From the NCBI GenBank assembly GCA_003223295.1, contig QHYM01000104.1, forward strand, positions 32,186 to 96,185: a stretch of DNA of 64,000 nucleotides, written 5' to 3'. Source of the stretch: Acidobacteriota bacterium (GTDB lineage Bacteria; Acidobacteriota; Terriglobia; Acidiferrales; UBA7541). The notes beneath the pieces were generated by a model. It saw only the letters and a list, made by a program, of their open reading frames with translations, did not search any database and was not told where the DNA came from. This document shows positions 8,423 to 17,876 of the stretch, piece by piece. Numbering within the stretch: the stretch's first letter is position 1; each line of letters begins with the position of its first letter. The translations under genes were made by a program, and so were the position numbers.

Positions 8423-8461
8423 TACATTAGCCGGCTAGAACGAAAGCTCGTGGCCAGCTAA
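8423..8461. promoter_or_regulatory. Imperfect inverted repeat with TACATTAGCCGG motif upstream of precursor 2
   Basis: TTAGCCGGCT (8427-8436) faces GGCCAGCTAA (8452-8461), the diverged form of the repeat before precursor 1, and it overlaps the cyclase stop codon. The 12-mer TACATTAGCCGG (8423-8434) recurs exactly, on the other strand, at 20949-20960 before the glycosyltransferase operon. This suggests a shared regulator or promoter element. Confidence 0.45.
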
Positions 8462-10449
8462 ACCTTTGGGCCGACTGTTGTACGCGCTCTCTCTACCTCA
8501 AGCGGCGAAAACCTTTTTCTCTCTGCGGGAATCGAGCTTGCAAGGACTCCTTGAGTGGTAAGGTGCCGGAGCCAGGCTTCCAATGTGAGTGTCGGTGCCA
8601 GGCTGCCCATAGAAATTCCTTCTTCGTTGCGACGGGCCTTCTGTAAAGCATCGAAAAAACGCGTTGCGTTGATAATCCCGATGGACTCGCTAATCAGGGC
8701 CTGGCCGCCGATCTCAAACATGCGCGGCCGTTCCGTGTGAGCCTCTTTTTTCATATCCGGTGGGATAAAGCCCTTGTTCCTTCTTTTGAGGATTTCCTCA
8801 GGGACGATGCCCCTGAGTGCGCGCCTTAGCAGTGAACGGCGCTGGCCGATGCGGACTAATTGTTGCCAAGGGATGGCGCAGGCGAATTCCCGGAGATCGC
8901 GATCCATGAAGGGATAACGCACCGCGCGGAGCAATAGCGGAACTTCAGCCGTGCCAAAGGTTGCGAGCAACCTACGTTCGTATTCCAGGCCGTTAAGCTG
9001 ATTCTGAATGCTGGGCAAGGGCCCGAAGAGGTTCGTCCGCGTTGGGTAGCGCAACAGGGCGGCGCGATTCCTGCTTACAAACCCAGGATGAAACCAAGGG
9101 CTGGCCGAGTCTATGGGATCAGCCATGCCGGAAAGCGAGGGGACAAGAAAGCCACGAACAGCCTGCCAGAGCAATGGAAGCAGAGGGCTTTTCATTTTTG
9201 AAGCCCAGGCTCGCAATTGGCGTGACAGGGCAAGGAGTTGCGCTCTCGAAAGCAGGTTTTGAAGTTCAGGAACGGGTGAAGGGGAGCCGCCACCTGTGGG
9301 GATTTCTCCCCCGACTCCGGAGAGAGCCACGCGATGCCCGTTTGATTTCATGAGAACGGCGTATTGCTTGAAGAATGCGTCTCTTTCGCGGCTCGGAAAA
9401 GGGGTGGCCGCAAAGGGGTCGTTCTCGAATTCCGGTTCAGGAGACGGTTGTGAGGAGTTGTTTCTGAGGTGGGCCAGATTGATGTGATAGCCTGGGCGGC
9501 CGCGTTTTTCTTCGACTTTGGCGACCCAATGGAGTTCGTTGAAATCAGGCTCGAGGTGATCGTAGGAGTCGTCGTACCAGGAGATGGTGTCCACGCGCGG
9601 GCAGTCGGCCTGGCCACGAGCCATGACGAGGTCGGCCATGCAAACAATCGAGCCGGAGTCCATGCCCCCGCTTAGGTCGGCGAGGACAGGACGGTCGGAG
9701 CGGAGCTTGCGCTGAACGGCAGTGGCGAAGACGGAACGGAAGTGCTCTTCGTATTCTGCGTCTGTGCGGTACGAGATTCTTTTGCCGGGATCGAAGTCCC
9801 AGTATTCCCGGACGGATTGCTTTCCGGGCCGAAGCAGCACATAAGACGCAGGCGGGACAGAAGAAATGCCGACATACGGGCTCAGATGCGCGGCAGGAAC
9901 CTGGGAAAACCAGCCGGCAATGTACTCCTCGCAGATGGCAAAGGTCTTGCCGGCAAACAGAACGAGCGGATCGAGAATGGTGCACCAAGTAACGTCGTCT
10001 TTCGCGCAGGAATAGTAAAGGTGTCTGCCGCCGAAAATGTCCTTGGCGAGCAGCAGAGTCCGGCTGCCCGGGTTCCAGACGGAGAGGGCCCAATCGCCGA
10101 GGAGCTTGGCAAAACACTTTTCGCCCCACTTTTCGTAAGCTGCGGCGGCGATGGCAATGTCAGTGGATTCCGCGGTCGTTGAATTAGGAAGCTCGCGAAG
10201 GAGGTCGGTGCGATTGTCCAAACGCCCGTCCCAGGTCATAACCGCGCCGGAAAGCGATACGTGGGGCTGTTTCTCGCGCCTGGATTCCTTCGTCGTGCAG
10301 AAGGCGCGATAAAGGATCTTAACGCCCTCTTTGGAGTAGGATTCATTGCTGTCAGGCCCATAAGGAGCCAGAGTCTCGCCCACCTTCTCAACGTACTCCG
10401 GTGAGGGCGGCTGCCCGTCGAAATTCCATCTTCCAAACTGCACGCTCAT
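8458..10449 (-). CDS. Lasso peptide macrolactam synthetase (asparagine-synthetase-like cyclase) 1
   Basis: 663 aa. N-terminal glutaminase-like domain (about 1-215) starting MSVQFG, so the amidotransferase Cys is absent, as in lasso cyclases. The C-terminal AMP-forming synthetase domain has the ATP loop SGGMDS (260-265). The second loop, SGxGGDE in the paralogue next door, reads SGVGGEI here (377-383): the Asp is changed to Glu and the following Glu is lost, so catalysis may differ. Role: ATP-dependent activation of the ring Asp/Glu of the precursor core and amide closure with the core N-terminus. AGAGGAAC site before the ATG. It lies 99 bases downstream of cyclase 2, in the same direction. 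Confidence 0.9.
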   Translation of the reverse strand: MSVQFGRWNFDGQPPSPEYVEKVGETLAPYGPDSNESYSKEGVKILYRAFCTTKESRREKQPHVSLSGAVMTWDGRLDNRTDLLRELPNSTTAESTDIAIAAAAYEKWGEKCFAKLLGDWALSVWNPGSRTLLLAKDIFGGRHLYYSCAKDDVTWCTILDPLVLFAGKTFAICEEYIAGWFSQVPAAHLSPYVGISSVPPASYVLLRPGKQSVREYWDFDPGKRISYRTDAEYEEHFRSVFATAVQRKLRSDRPVLADLSGGMDSGSIVCMADLVMARGQADCPRVDTISWYDDSYDHLEPDFNELHWVAKVEEKRGRPGYHINLAHLRNNSSQPSPEPEFENDPFAATPFPSRERDAFFKQYAVLMKSNGHRVALSGVGGEIPTGGGSPSPVPELQNLLSRAQLLALSRQLRAWASKMKSPLLPLLWQAVRGFLVPSLSGMADPIDSASPWFHPGFVSRNRAALLRYPTRTNLFGPLPSIQNQLNGLEYERRLLATFGTAEVPLLLRAVRYPFMDRDLREFACAIPWQQLVRIGQRRSLLRRALRGIVPEEILKRRNKGFIPPDMKKEAHTERPRMFEIGGQALISESIGIINATRFFDALQKARRNEEGISMGSLAPTLTLEAWLRHLTTQGVLASSIPAERKRFSPLEVERARTTVGPKV

Positions 10450-10548
10450 GATTGTTCCTCTAGATTTCTTGTGCCGATTCTCGAAAAAAGCCGTTGCGGT
10501 CTATGGTTCAACGCTCGAGAAGCTGACTTTCTCCTTGCTCTTTGTTGA
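10450..10548. other. Spacer between the two cyclase genes with a 7-bp inverted repeat
   Basis: TTCTCGA (10478-10484) and TCGAGAA (10515-10521) form an inverted repeat. It may be a processing or regulatory site between two genes read in the same direction, but it is short enough to be chance. Confidence 0.25.
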
Positions 10549-12474
10549 CTAGCCCTCAATCGAGGGCTGCCATGCCAACTCCCGTTTTTCCGGAGTGTCC
10601 AGCTTTACAACACCGAACTTGCGAATATCCTTCAGCCAGCCTTCAATGAGAATCGTGCGGGTCAAAGAGATCATTGGAATCTCGTCTTCCCCCCGCCGGG
10701 CTTTTTGTAACGTTTCTATAAGACGTGCTGAGTCGACAATTCCAAGTGAGCCGATCACCATGTTCTGGGTCATTTCCATCAGTTTGGCCCAATCTCGGGA
10801 GACTGTTTTCATCGGCGCGCGCGCAACAAAGGCCTTCGTCTTGCGGTTCAAGATTTCGTCCGGAACGATCCCAGCAAGCGCCCGGCGCATCAAGGAACGC
10901 CGCTGCGCTGGCCGGACCAACTGCTCTCGTGGGATGGCGTACATGAACTCGAGCAAGTCGCGGTCGAGATAGGGGTAGCGCTTTTCGTAGGCCGGTTCGA
11001 AAGACAGCGCGGTGTTGGCCAGTTGTCTGCGCAAGAAGTCGAAGGCTTCCACGTTGGCCTGAAGACTGGGGAGGGCACCGAACAGCCTGGTCCTTTTGCC
11101 ATAACCAGTGAGGGCCGTCCAATTGCGCTTAACAAACCTTGGTTGTAACCAGGGAACCGGTCGAACGTACTCGGGGACTCCCAAAAGGGCCGATGGAAAG
11201 AAGTCCCTGACTGCGCCCCAGAACAATTGCAACCACGGTTTTCTTTTGGCCAGGGCCCAGGCTTTCAATTGGTGAGCTAGAGCCCCGAATCTAGCTCGGG
11301 CGAGAAGGTCCTGGAATTCCGGTGAAGCGGTCGGCACGCCGCCCATTACCTCGTCACCGCCAGTACCGGAAAGCACCACGCGATTGCCTTGTGAAGTGAG
11401 GCAAGCCCTGAGCTGCGGAGAGCAGCGGCCATCCGAACCCGGGGTAGTGATAAAGCGGTCGTTCAGGGGAACGGCAGGTTCTTCGAGCCTTTCTGAGTCT
11501 TCCCGCACGCCGACGTCAACGTGCCAGCCAGTCCTGCCGCGCTTCTCTTCAATCTTTGTGAAGTAGGGCCGCTCGTTCCAGTTGGGTTCGGAGTCGTCGT
11601 AATTGGAGATGGTATCGAGTCGAGGCGTTTCTGCCTGGCCACGAGCGATGATGCTATCCGCTACGCAGACAATCGAGGACGAATCTCGGCCACCGCTCAG
11701 CTCAGCGAGGATGGGGCTGTCGGAACGGAGATGACGCTGAACCGCCTTGAAAAAAACGGTGCGGAAATGCTCTTCGTACTCGGCGTCTGAGCGATAGCGA
11801 ATTCTCTTTTGGGGATCAAAATCCCAGTACTTACTGATCGTGCGCTTTCCAGGTGTCAGAAGCACTGACGAAGAAGGTGGCACGGAATGAATCCCCTGGC
11901 ATGGCGTCACCTGCGGCGCTGGAAACACAGCCAGCCACCCGGCGATGAACTCTTCGTTGAGGGAGAAAGTCTTTCCGGCAAGCCTGACCAGTGGATCAAA
12001 GACGGTGCTCCAGGTCACCTGATGGGCGTCATAGAAGTAATAAAGGTTCCGCGTGCCAACGGGATCCTTAGCCAGGATGAGCGAGCGGTTATGAGGGTTC
12101 CAAATGGATAGCGCCCAATCTCCGATCAGTTTTCCAAAACAATTCGTGCCCCATCGTTCGTAGGCCGCGGCAGCGATGGCCACATCGGGAGAGGCCAGCC
12201 TCACAGAGTTATGCAACCCGCGAATGAGTTCCGTTCGATTGTCCAGCCGCCCATCCCACGTGAGCACCGCGCTGGATGGAGATACATGAGGCTGAGTTTC
12301 CCGGCGTGATTCCTTTGTGGTTTGCAGTGCGCGATATAGGATTCTCACGCCGCCGTTGGAATACGTGTGGTTGCTGTCGGGCCCATAAGCGGCAAGAATT
12401 GAGGCGGCCTTTTCAAACTGCTCCTTGGTGGGAGGCTGGCCATCGAAATTCCACTTTCCAAACTGGACGCTCAT
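10549..12474 (-). CDS. Lasso peptide macrolactam synthetase (asparagine-synthetase-like cyclase) 2
   Basis: 641 aa. Close paralogue of the neighbouring cyclase across its length: the same MSVQFG start without a catalytic Cys, the GPDSN, RLDNRT and GDWAL stretches, the ATP loop SGGRDS (260-265) and an intact SGTGGDE loop (369-375). It should close the macrolactam ring of one or more of the three precursors. Start at 12474 with a GGAG site. It lies 36 bases downstream of the B2 peptidase gene, consistent with a B2-C2-C1-precursor transcript. Confidence 0.92.
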   Translation of the reverse strand: MSVQFGKWNFDGQPPTKEQFEKAASILAAYGPDSNHTYSNGGVRILYRALQTTKESRRETQPHVSPSSAVLTWDGRLDNRTELIRGLHNSVRLASPDVAIAAAAYERWGTNCFGKLIGDWALSIWNPHNRSLILAKDPVGTRNLYYFYDAHQVTWSTVFDPLVRLAGKTFSLNEEFIAGWLAVFPAPQVTPCQGIHSVPPSSSVLLTPGKRTISKYWDFDPQKRIRYRSDAEYEEHFRTVFFKAVQRHLRSDSPILAELSGGRDSSSIVCVADSIIARGQAETPRLDTISNYDDSEPNWNERPYFTKIEEKRGRTGWHVDVGVREDSERLEEPAVPLNDRFITTPGSDGRCSPQLRACLTSQGNRVVLSGTGGDEVMGGVPTASPEFQDLLARARFGALAHQLKAWALAKRKPWLQLFWGAVRDFFPSALLGVPEYVRPVPWLQPRFVKRNWTALTGYGKRTRLFGALPSLQANVEAFDFLRRQLANTALSFEPAYEKRYPYLDRDLLEFMYAIPREQLVRPAQRRSLMRRALAGIVPDEILNRKTKAFVARAPMKTVSRDWAKLMEMTQNMVIGSLGIVDSARLIETLQKARRGEDEIPMISLTRTILIEGWLKDIRKFGVVKLDTPEKRELAWQPSIEG

Positions 12475-12510
12475 TAGTTGGCTCCGCGATCCGCTCTGTT
12501 TAAGGATTTA

Positions 12511-12978
12511 CTAGCACCTGTCGAGGACTGCATACATTCCTGGGGTGTACGACTTGTCGTTCACGACGCGGCCATCAACCTCGACCCAGGCATGCGCCTT
12601 GAACGGCATTTGTTGAGCGCCAATCACCATTTGCGCCGGCACACCGTACTTCTTGAGCAGACACGTTGCGACGGCGGAACGCTGCAAACACAGGGCTTCC
12701 TTCCAATACCAAATGCATGCCATATCCACCGCGTGACAGACTCGTTCGACGATATTGGGCGAAGCTTGGTTCTTGCCGACGGGGTACCTGCGTACCTTGC
12801 TGTAGAGGGCTGAAAAATTCTTGCGTGCCAAGTAGAAGTCAAAGTGTATGAGCTTCACGTAGGCCTGCAGTCCAAGGGGCAAGATCACAAGGGTTTCTTC
12901 CCGACGAGGACAGGCTGGCTCTGATGCTTGGCGGCTGTCGTCATGGGAAGCAAGCATGTTGTTGTGCATGCGGGTCAT
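12511..12978 (-). CDS. Lasso peptide B2 leader peptidase (transglutaminase-like)
   Basis: 155 aa. A transglutaminase-like cysteine protease of the B2/McjB C-terminal type, which removes the leader after RRE-assisted binding. The triad is visible as Cys97 (CLQRS), His129 (KAHAWVE) and Asp141 (VVND); the 32- and 12-residue spacings are those of the McjB triad. No PqqD-like N-terminal domain is present, which fits a split B1/B2 system with the RRE encoded at 21192. The frame is open to a GTG at 12996, but the ATG at 12978 has GGAG six bases upstream and is preferred. Confidence 0.9.
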   Translation of the reverse strand: MTRMHNNMLASHDDSRQASEPACPRREETLVILPLGLQAYVKLIHFDFYLARKNFSALYSKVRRYPVGKNQASPNIVERVCHAVDMACIWYWKEALCLQRSAVATCLLKKYGVPAQMVIGAQQMPFKAHAWVEVDGRVVNDKSYTPGMYAVLDRC

Positions 12979-13093
12979 TTTTTCTCCGACCTTCACTCTT
13001 GTTGTGTTTTTGGGGCGGGCTGGAAAAACTGGGCAAAGCTAACTGAGAACGACTCTGAAGACACCGTGATGATTAGCGATGTGACCCTCCGGG

Positions 13094-13126
13094 GTCAATA
13101 CAAGACAGTTCTCATGCGCGGCCAAA
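13094..13126. promoter_or_regulatory. 33-bp shared element upstream of the B2-cyclase operon
   Basis: This stretch matches 22231-22263 at 26 of 33 positions without gaps: GTCAAT, four variable bases, GACAGTTCTCAT, three variable bases, CGGCCAAA. It lies about 115 bases upstream of the B2 start. The other copy is between the AraC-type regulator and the GT4/wHTH gene, so it is a good candidate operator for that regulator. The remaining 12979-13277 spacer shows no gene. Confidence 0.55.
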
Positions 13127-13277
13127 ATCTGAATGATTCGGCCATTTGTTAAGAAATGAATGAGAAATGGGAAGTTTATTCGCTTACTAGTACCACGAGG
13201 AATGCGCCGAAGAAAGGGATTTGCTGGAGCGAAACATCCAGTCCGAATTGATTTTCCGGGCACTGCTCCTGTGTGAA

Positions 13278-15605
13278 CTAAAAGCTTAACGATGGAGGAG
13301 CGGCGCTTTCTTGCGTGCAGAAATTCAAGTTTGGCTGGCTTCCCATGGTGAAGACTATCGTTGCTCCATTCGCGAGATCAGCGTGGCGGAACCATACTTT
13401 GGAATACGGCTGACCGTTGAAATGGATTGTTTGAATGTACTTGTCGCCTGGAGATGTTCGTTTTGCTTCGACGATGAGCTTTTTCCCGTTGTTCAATTCT
13501 ATCTCTGCCCGGTCGAATAGCGGGGTGCCGAAAACATAGTTTCCGCTTACCGGATCAACAGGGTAGAAACCCAGCGCGCTGATGACGTACCAGGCGGACA
13601 TTTGACCACAGTCTTCATTTCCCGCGAGTCCGTCGGGTTGGTTGTCGTACATTTTTTCGAGAAGGTACCACACGCGCTCTTGCGTTTTGTAAGGAGCGCC
13701 CGCGTAAGCATAGAGATAGGCGATGTGGTGGCAAGGCTCGTTGCCATGCGCGTACTGGCCAACCATTCCCGCAATATCCGGAGGCGCATCTGGGGGAAGC
13801 TCCGAGCTTTGATTGAACAGGTCATCAAGCCGCTTCACAAAGTTTTCGTGGCCGCCAAACAATTCAATGCATCCCTTGACGTCGTGCTGGACGCCAAAAG
13901 TGGTTTCCCAGGAGTTGGCTTCCGTGTAGTCGTTCCATTTCTTGGAATGTCCCATGGCTCTCGGATCGAAAGGCTCCGCCCACTCTCCATTTTCGAGGCG
14001 CGCGCGGAGGAAGCGCTGCTTGGCGTCGAAGAGGTTGCGATAGTTCCGGGAGCGCTCGCGCAGCAGCTTGGCATCCTCCGTTGCGCCTACGGCCTGGGCA
14101 ACATGCGCGACAGCCCAGTCGTCATAGGCATACTCGACGGTCTTGCTGGCGGATTCCTCTTCTTTGTCGGCGGGGATGTAACTCAGCTTTCGATAGAATC
14201 CTAGTCCGCGATAGTCGTCCTCCATGGCCCGCTTCCTCATGAGCCGGTAGGCTTTCGCCAAATCGATTCGCGGGAATTTCTTTGTGCAAGCCTCGGCGAT
14301 AACAGGCGCGGAATGATAGCCAGTCATGCAACCTGTTTCTTTTCCTTGCAGCGGCCAGACGGGCATCCCGGCCGGACTTTCTTCCGCCATGCGGATCAGG
14401 CAATTCACGAAATCGGGAACGCGATGGCCTTGGATGAGCGTGTATAGCGGATGCGTGGCGCGATAAGTGTCCCACAGAGAGAACGTACTGTAGTTGTGGA
14501 GGCCGGAGGGCAGTGAATGAACCTTGCCGTCCATGCCACGATACTGGCCGTCGACGTCGTCGAACAGAGTTGGGGCCAGCATCATGTGGTAGAGAGCTGT
14601 ATAGAAGATTTCCTTTTGTTTGCGATTGGAGGTTGCGATTCGAATACGCGAAAGCTCCCGCTGCCAGGAGTGACGCGCCGCGAACCGGACATGATCAAAA
14701 TCCCAACCGGGGATCTCGGCCTCCAAACTCTTCAATGCCGCTTCCGCGCTTACGCCGGAGAGACCGGTTTTGACAAAGATGACCTCTCCGGGTGATGTTT
14801 GATAACGAATCACGCATTTAAGACGCCTTCCCTTGGCTTCTTTGGTCCCAGGGAACAGTTTAGCGTCGTCCGAGAAGACTACGAATTCCCTGAAAGGCTT
14901 GGAGAACTTCATCGCAAAGTAGATTTTGCGCCCACGAGCCCATCCCGCCGTGCTTCGTTCTCCAAGAATCGTATCGTTCTCTCTGGTTTTCAACTCAGCC
15001 GATAAGACGGTATCCGGAGAATTGCCGTAACAGTGAGCAAGGTCGAGGACGATGTGGCTGTCTTCATTTAGGGGAAAAGTGTACTTGTGAATGCCCGCCC
15101 GCTCCGTGGCGCTCAGTTCGGCGCGGATGTCGTAGTCCTTCAGAAGAACGGAATAATATCCGGGCTCAGCAACCTCATCGGCGTGATCGAAGCGGGAGCG
15201 GTAGCCTTCCTCGGGCTTTTCTCGCGTTCCCGGCACGATCTTTGTGCGTCCCGTGCGGGGCATGAGCAGCACATCGAGCATGTCCCCGACGCCAGTTCCG
15301 CTCAGGTGCGTGTGACTAAAGCCCATGATGGAGCCGTCGGAGCGGTGGTATCCCGAACACCAGTCCCATCCATCGTTGAACGTGTCCGGCGAGAGCTGCA
15401 CCATACCGAAGGGCACGGTAGCGCCCGGATAAGTGTGTCCATGGCCTCCTGTGCCGATGGCAATCTTGACAAACTGCGTTAGGTCGTCTCCGGAAGCGGC
15501 TTCTGGCGTCGTGTCGGCTGGCGAGAGCGCATCGAGTCTTCCGCGCAAGCTCATCTCCCCAGTGAGAGCAAGCATCGAACCAAGCAAATCCCTTCTGGTA
15601 ATCAT
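13278..15605 (-). CDS. GH92-family alpha-mannosidase-like glycosidase, exported
   Basis: 775 aa. The N-terminus MITRRDLLGSM is a Tat-type signal. GH92 marks: GTGGHGHTYPGATVPFGMV near residue 50, FSLWDTYRATHPL in the middle, and GNEDCGQMSAWYV followed by ALGFYPVDP near the C-terminus. GH92 enzymes are mostly calcium-dependent exo-alpha-mannosidases of the periplasm or cell surface. The start is only 5 bases past the GH127 stop, so the two are co-transcribed. No polysaccharide-utilisation genes adjoin; the pair sits between the glycosyltransferases and the lasso B2/cyclase genes, which suggests trimming of a glycan connected to the lasso product. The substrate is unproven. Confidence 0.88.
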   Translation of the reverse strand: MITRRDLLGSMLALTGEMSLRGRLDALSPADTTPEAASGDDLTQFVKIAIGTGGHGHTYPGATVPFGMVQLSPDTFNDGWDWCSGYHRSDGSIMGFSHTHLSGTGVGDMLDVLLMPRTGRTKIVPGTREKPEEGYRSRFDHADEVAEPGYYSVLLKDYDIRAELSATERAGIHKYTFPLNEDSHIVLDLAHCYGNSPDTVLSAELKTRENDTILGERSTAGWARGRKIYFAMKFSKPFREFVVFSDDAKLFPGTKEAKGRRLKCVIRYQTSPGEVIFVKTGLSGVSAEAALKSLEAEIPGWDFDHVRFAARHSWQRELSRIRIATSNRKQKEIFYTALYHMMLAPTLFDDVDGQYRGMDGKVHSLPSGLHNYSTFSLWDTYRATHPLYTLIQGHRVPDFVNCLIRMAEESPAGMPVWPLQGKETGCMTGYHSAPVIAEACTKKFPRIDLAKAYRLMRKRAMEDDYRGLGFYRKLSYIPADKEEESASKTVEYAYDDWAVAHVAQAVGATEDAKLLRERSRNYRNLFDAKQRFLRARLENGEWAEPFDPRAMGHSKKWNDYTEANSWETTFGVQHDVKGCIELFGGHENFVKRLDDLFNQSSELPPDAPPDIAGMVGQYAHGNEPCHHIAYLYAYAGAPYKTQERVWYLLEKMYDNQPDGLAGNEDCGQMSAWYVISALGFYPVDPVSGNYVFGTPLFDRAEIELNNGKKLIVEAKRTSPGDKYIQTIHFNGQPYSKVWFRHADLANGATIVFTMGSQPNLNFCTQESAAPPSLSF

Positions 15606-15610
15606 CTCGG

Positions 15611-17665
15611 TTATCCGCGCGACAAAGGTTTAGCAACAATACGGGGAAACACGGTAACCCTCAAGTGCGTCGCCCCGTAAGGAACAAGAGGGAGGAACTC
15701 CGTTTCTGCCGCTGCCGAACCCTCCGTTATTTTGGGAAGTGGCGGCGAGAATCTTTGATTGGCATCGTTCGGCGAAGCGGCTAGCCCCCATCCTTTGACT
15801 TTCTTCAAAGGGGCAACAACGCTGATGGGCGGATCAATCCACGGATCATCGGTCACCCGTTTACGACTTACTTTTGCTTCGGCCGCCGCCAATCCGTAAT
15901 TCCAGGGACTGTTAGCCCTGGCATTCCACTCAGGAAATTCTTGGGTCGACCACTTGGGCTCGACGACAGAAGACCATTCTTCCTTAATCGGCAGGGAATA
16001 GACGAGCGGCCCGTGTTCCACGCCCACGCCGTTGTCGGGCCAGGGGCTCAGAGTCGTTTTCATGGGCAAGACCAGGGAAATCTTGTCGCCCGGACGGAAC
16101 TCGCGGTTGAGGCGGGCAAAACCATTCTTCACCGGAGGAAGGAGAAGCAGCTTTTCGTTCAAATAGAAGCGTGGAGCCGAGCACCATCCTGGGATTCGGA
16201 AAGACCAGGGAAAAGAAACCGGCTTATCCGATTTGAAAACAAAATGAATCTCCTCTTCAAAAGGATAGTTGGTCTGCTCGTGAATCTCGATGGCATGTTT
16301 TGTCAAGCCTACTTCCGCTTTCACTTGCGATGGACCATACAGCGTGGCGGCCAATCCTGCTATGTCAGCCTTCATCCACATGCGAATGGCGTAATTGGGG
16401 AAAATACGATGGACGTTTCCGCCGCAGCAGGCGACCTCTTGGCCCGAGTTCGGACGGTAGGACATCCAACCATTCCCGTACCTTAATACCGCATGACTGG
16501 AATTTTGCGTGGCCAACATCTGATTCGCGCAGGAAAAGTATTGATGCGCCTTCCAGTCCTTCTTGATGGCTCCGAAAGCGGCGTTGAAGATTGCCCGTTC
16601 GATGCGATCACCCCATATGCCATCGCCCGTGGCCATCAACAGATATCCCCAGGTCCAAGTGTGGTCAGCGATGCAGCACGTTTCATGGGAGTCGAGCGCG
16701 GTGATTCCGCGATAGTCTTCACTGGTGGAAGGAATGCCATCAATGAGCATGTGGTGATCGAAGACCCGTTGCTGCGCCGCCAGCGCAAAGCGCAAATGCT
16801 CCTTGTCTCCCGTATACATGTAGAGGATGGCGGGCAACTTGGCTTTTTCGATGTAGGTCACGCCATGGCCGTTAATCGGAGTGTTCGCGAAAACACGCTG
16901 GGGATGAAGATCTCCGGACTCGTAGTCTCCAGGTTCGGCGCTTAGCAGGAAATCCGCCCAGGCTTTCTTGGCCATGGCGAGCAGGCGTTCGTCACCAGTG
17001 TGCTCGTAGCACCAGAGCATCGCTTCGACATTGGTTACGTCGCGGGACGGACCGCCGTATGGAGCATGATCGGAGTGATAGTGCTTCTGGATGGCGGCAG
17101 CGATTGCCGGATCGCCCGTCGCTTCACCTTTGGCGGCCAGGGCTCGGAAGAATACGGTGTGCGGCCAGCGAAAGTTGTCCACTCGGGGATCGTCTTCTTT
17201 TCCATTTTTGGAGAGCGCCGGACCGAGATACCCGTCGGGGAAAACATGATCCCGGGTATAGTCCACCGGAGCCTGCGCCACCTGGAGCAACTGTTGGTTC
17301 CCGGTAACATAGGCACAGCGCAGCGCGCCATCGATCCAATATCCTCTTTGCTCCCACGGCCACCAGGATTCCGCTTCCTCTTCGCCGGCCCAGTATGCTC
17401 CGGTGAAAGGCCACGATACCTCCGGCAAATGCAGGCTTAATTGCTTGGCTTGTTTCTCCAGATAGAGACCGAGCCAGCCATCGGGCTTGACGGCTCCGGG
17501 CGCCAAGGATTGCAACACGCGGTGACCCGCGCGCGCCTCTTTGGAGTTTTCATCGGAGGTTACAATCGAAGTTGTCAAAGCAGAAACCTTGGAGCTGAAA
17601 TGTTGCAAGCCATGAAGCGCGGGAAAAGCAATCAGGGAACCCAAGAATTTCTTTCGTGTAATCAT
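15611..17665 (-). CDS. GH127-family beta-L-arabinofuranosidase-like protein (DUF1680)
   Basis: 684 aa with an N-terminal export signal (MITRKKFLGSLIAFPAL, twin-basic). An alpha/alpha-barrel of the GH127 type: the HETC motif (Glu acid plus Zn-ligand Cys) and the ACCGGN double-Cys motif match the Zn site and Cys nucleophile of the family. GH127 members hydrolyse beta-L-arabinofuranosides, though many are of unknown specificity. First gene of the GH127-GH92 pair, in the same direction as the glycosyltransferases upstream (211-base gap). Confidence 0.87.
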   Translation of the reverse strand: MITRKKFLGSLIAFPALHGLQHFSSKVSALTTSIVTSDENSKEARAGHRVLQSLAPGAVKPDGWLGLYLEKQAKQLSLHLPEVSWPFTGAYWAGEEEAESWWPWEQRGYWIDGALRCAYVTGNQQLLQVAQAPVDYTRDHVFPDGYLGPALSKNGKEDDPRVDNFRWPHTVFFRALAAKGEATGDPAIAAAIQKHYHSDHAPYGGPSRDVTNVEAMLWCYEHTGDERLLAMAKKAWADFLLSAEPGDYESGDLHPQRVFANTPINGHGVTYIEKAKLPAILYMYTGDKEHLRFALAAQQRVFDHHMLIDGIPSTSEDYRGITALDSHETCCIADHTWTWGYLLMATGDGIWGDRIERAIFNAAFGAIKKDWKAHQYFSCANQMLATQNSSHAVLRYGNGWMSYRPNSGQEVACCGGNVHRIFPNYAIRMWMKADIAGLAATLYGPSQVKAEVGLTKHAIEIHEQTNYPFEEEIHFVFKSDKPVSFPWSFRIPGWCSAPRFYLNEKLLLLPPVKNGFARLNREFRPGDKISLVLPMKTTLSPWPDNGVGVEHGPLVYSLPIKEEWSSVVEPKWSTQEFPEWNARANSPWNYGLAAAEAKVSRKRVTDDPWIDPPISVVAPLKKVKGWGLAASPNDANQRFSPPLPKITEGSAAAETEFLPLVPYGATHLRVTVFPRIVAKPLSRG

Positions 17666-17876
17666 CGCCGTTGGAAAACAAGGAGAGTGTTCCGGCCCGC
17701 CTCACAGGCGCAAGACCGTGTGCTCTTTCTTGTCTTGTAGAGTTTCTCCCCATATGCACATAGACCCTTGAGGCAGGCTTTGTACCAAAGGCGAGAAGGA
17801 GATTTCTCCTGCCAACGGGCGACCTGATCAGGGAGTCTTCTCCGCGTCCAAGGGTTTGCGCGCGGTCCTCAGTCAA
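17666..17876. other. Spacer between GT8 and GH127 genes
   Basis: 211 bases; holds a small AGGAGA/TCTCCT hairpin around 17799. No gene seen; an independent promoter for the glycosidase pair could be here. Confidence 0.3.

Noticed and set aside
13039..13263. 74-residue frame in the spacer before the B2 gene, and a 31-codon plus-strand frame at 13156
   Set aside because: Neither shows a leader motif or homology, and the spacer is explained by promoter elements.
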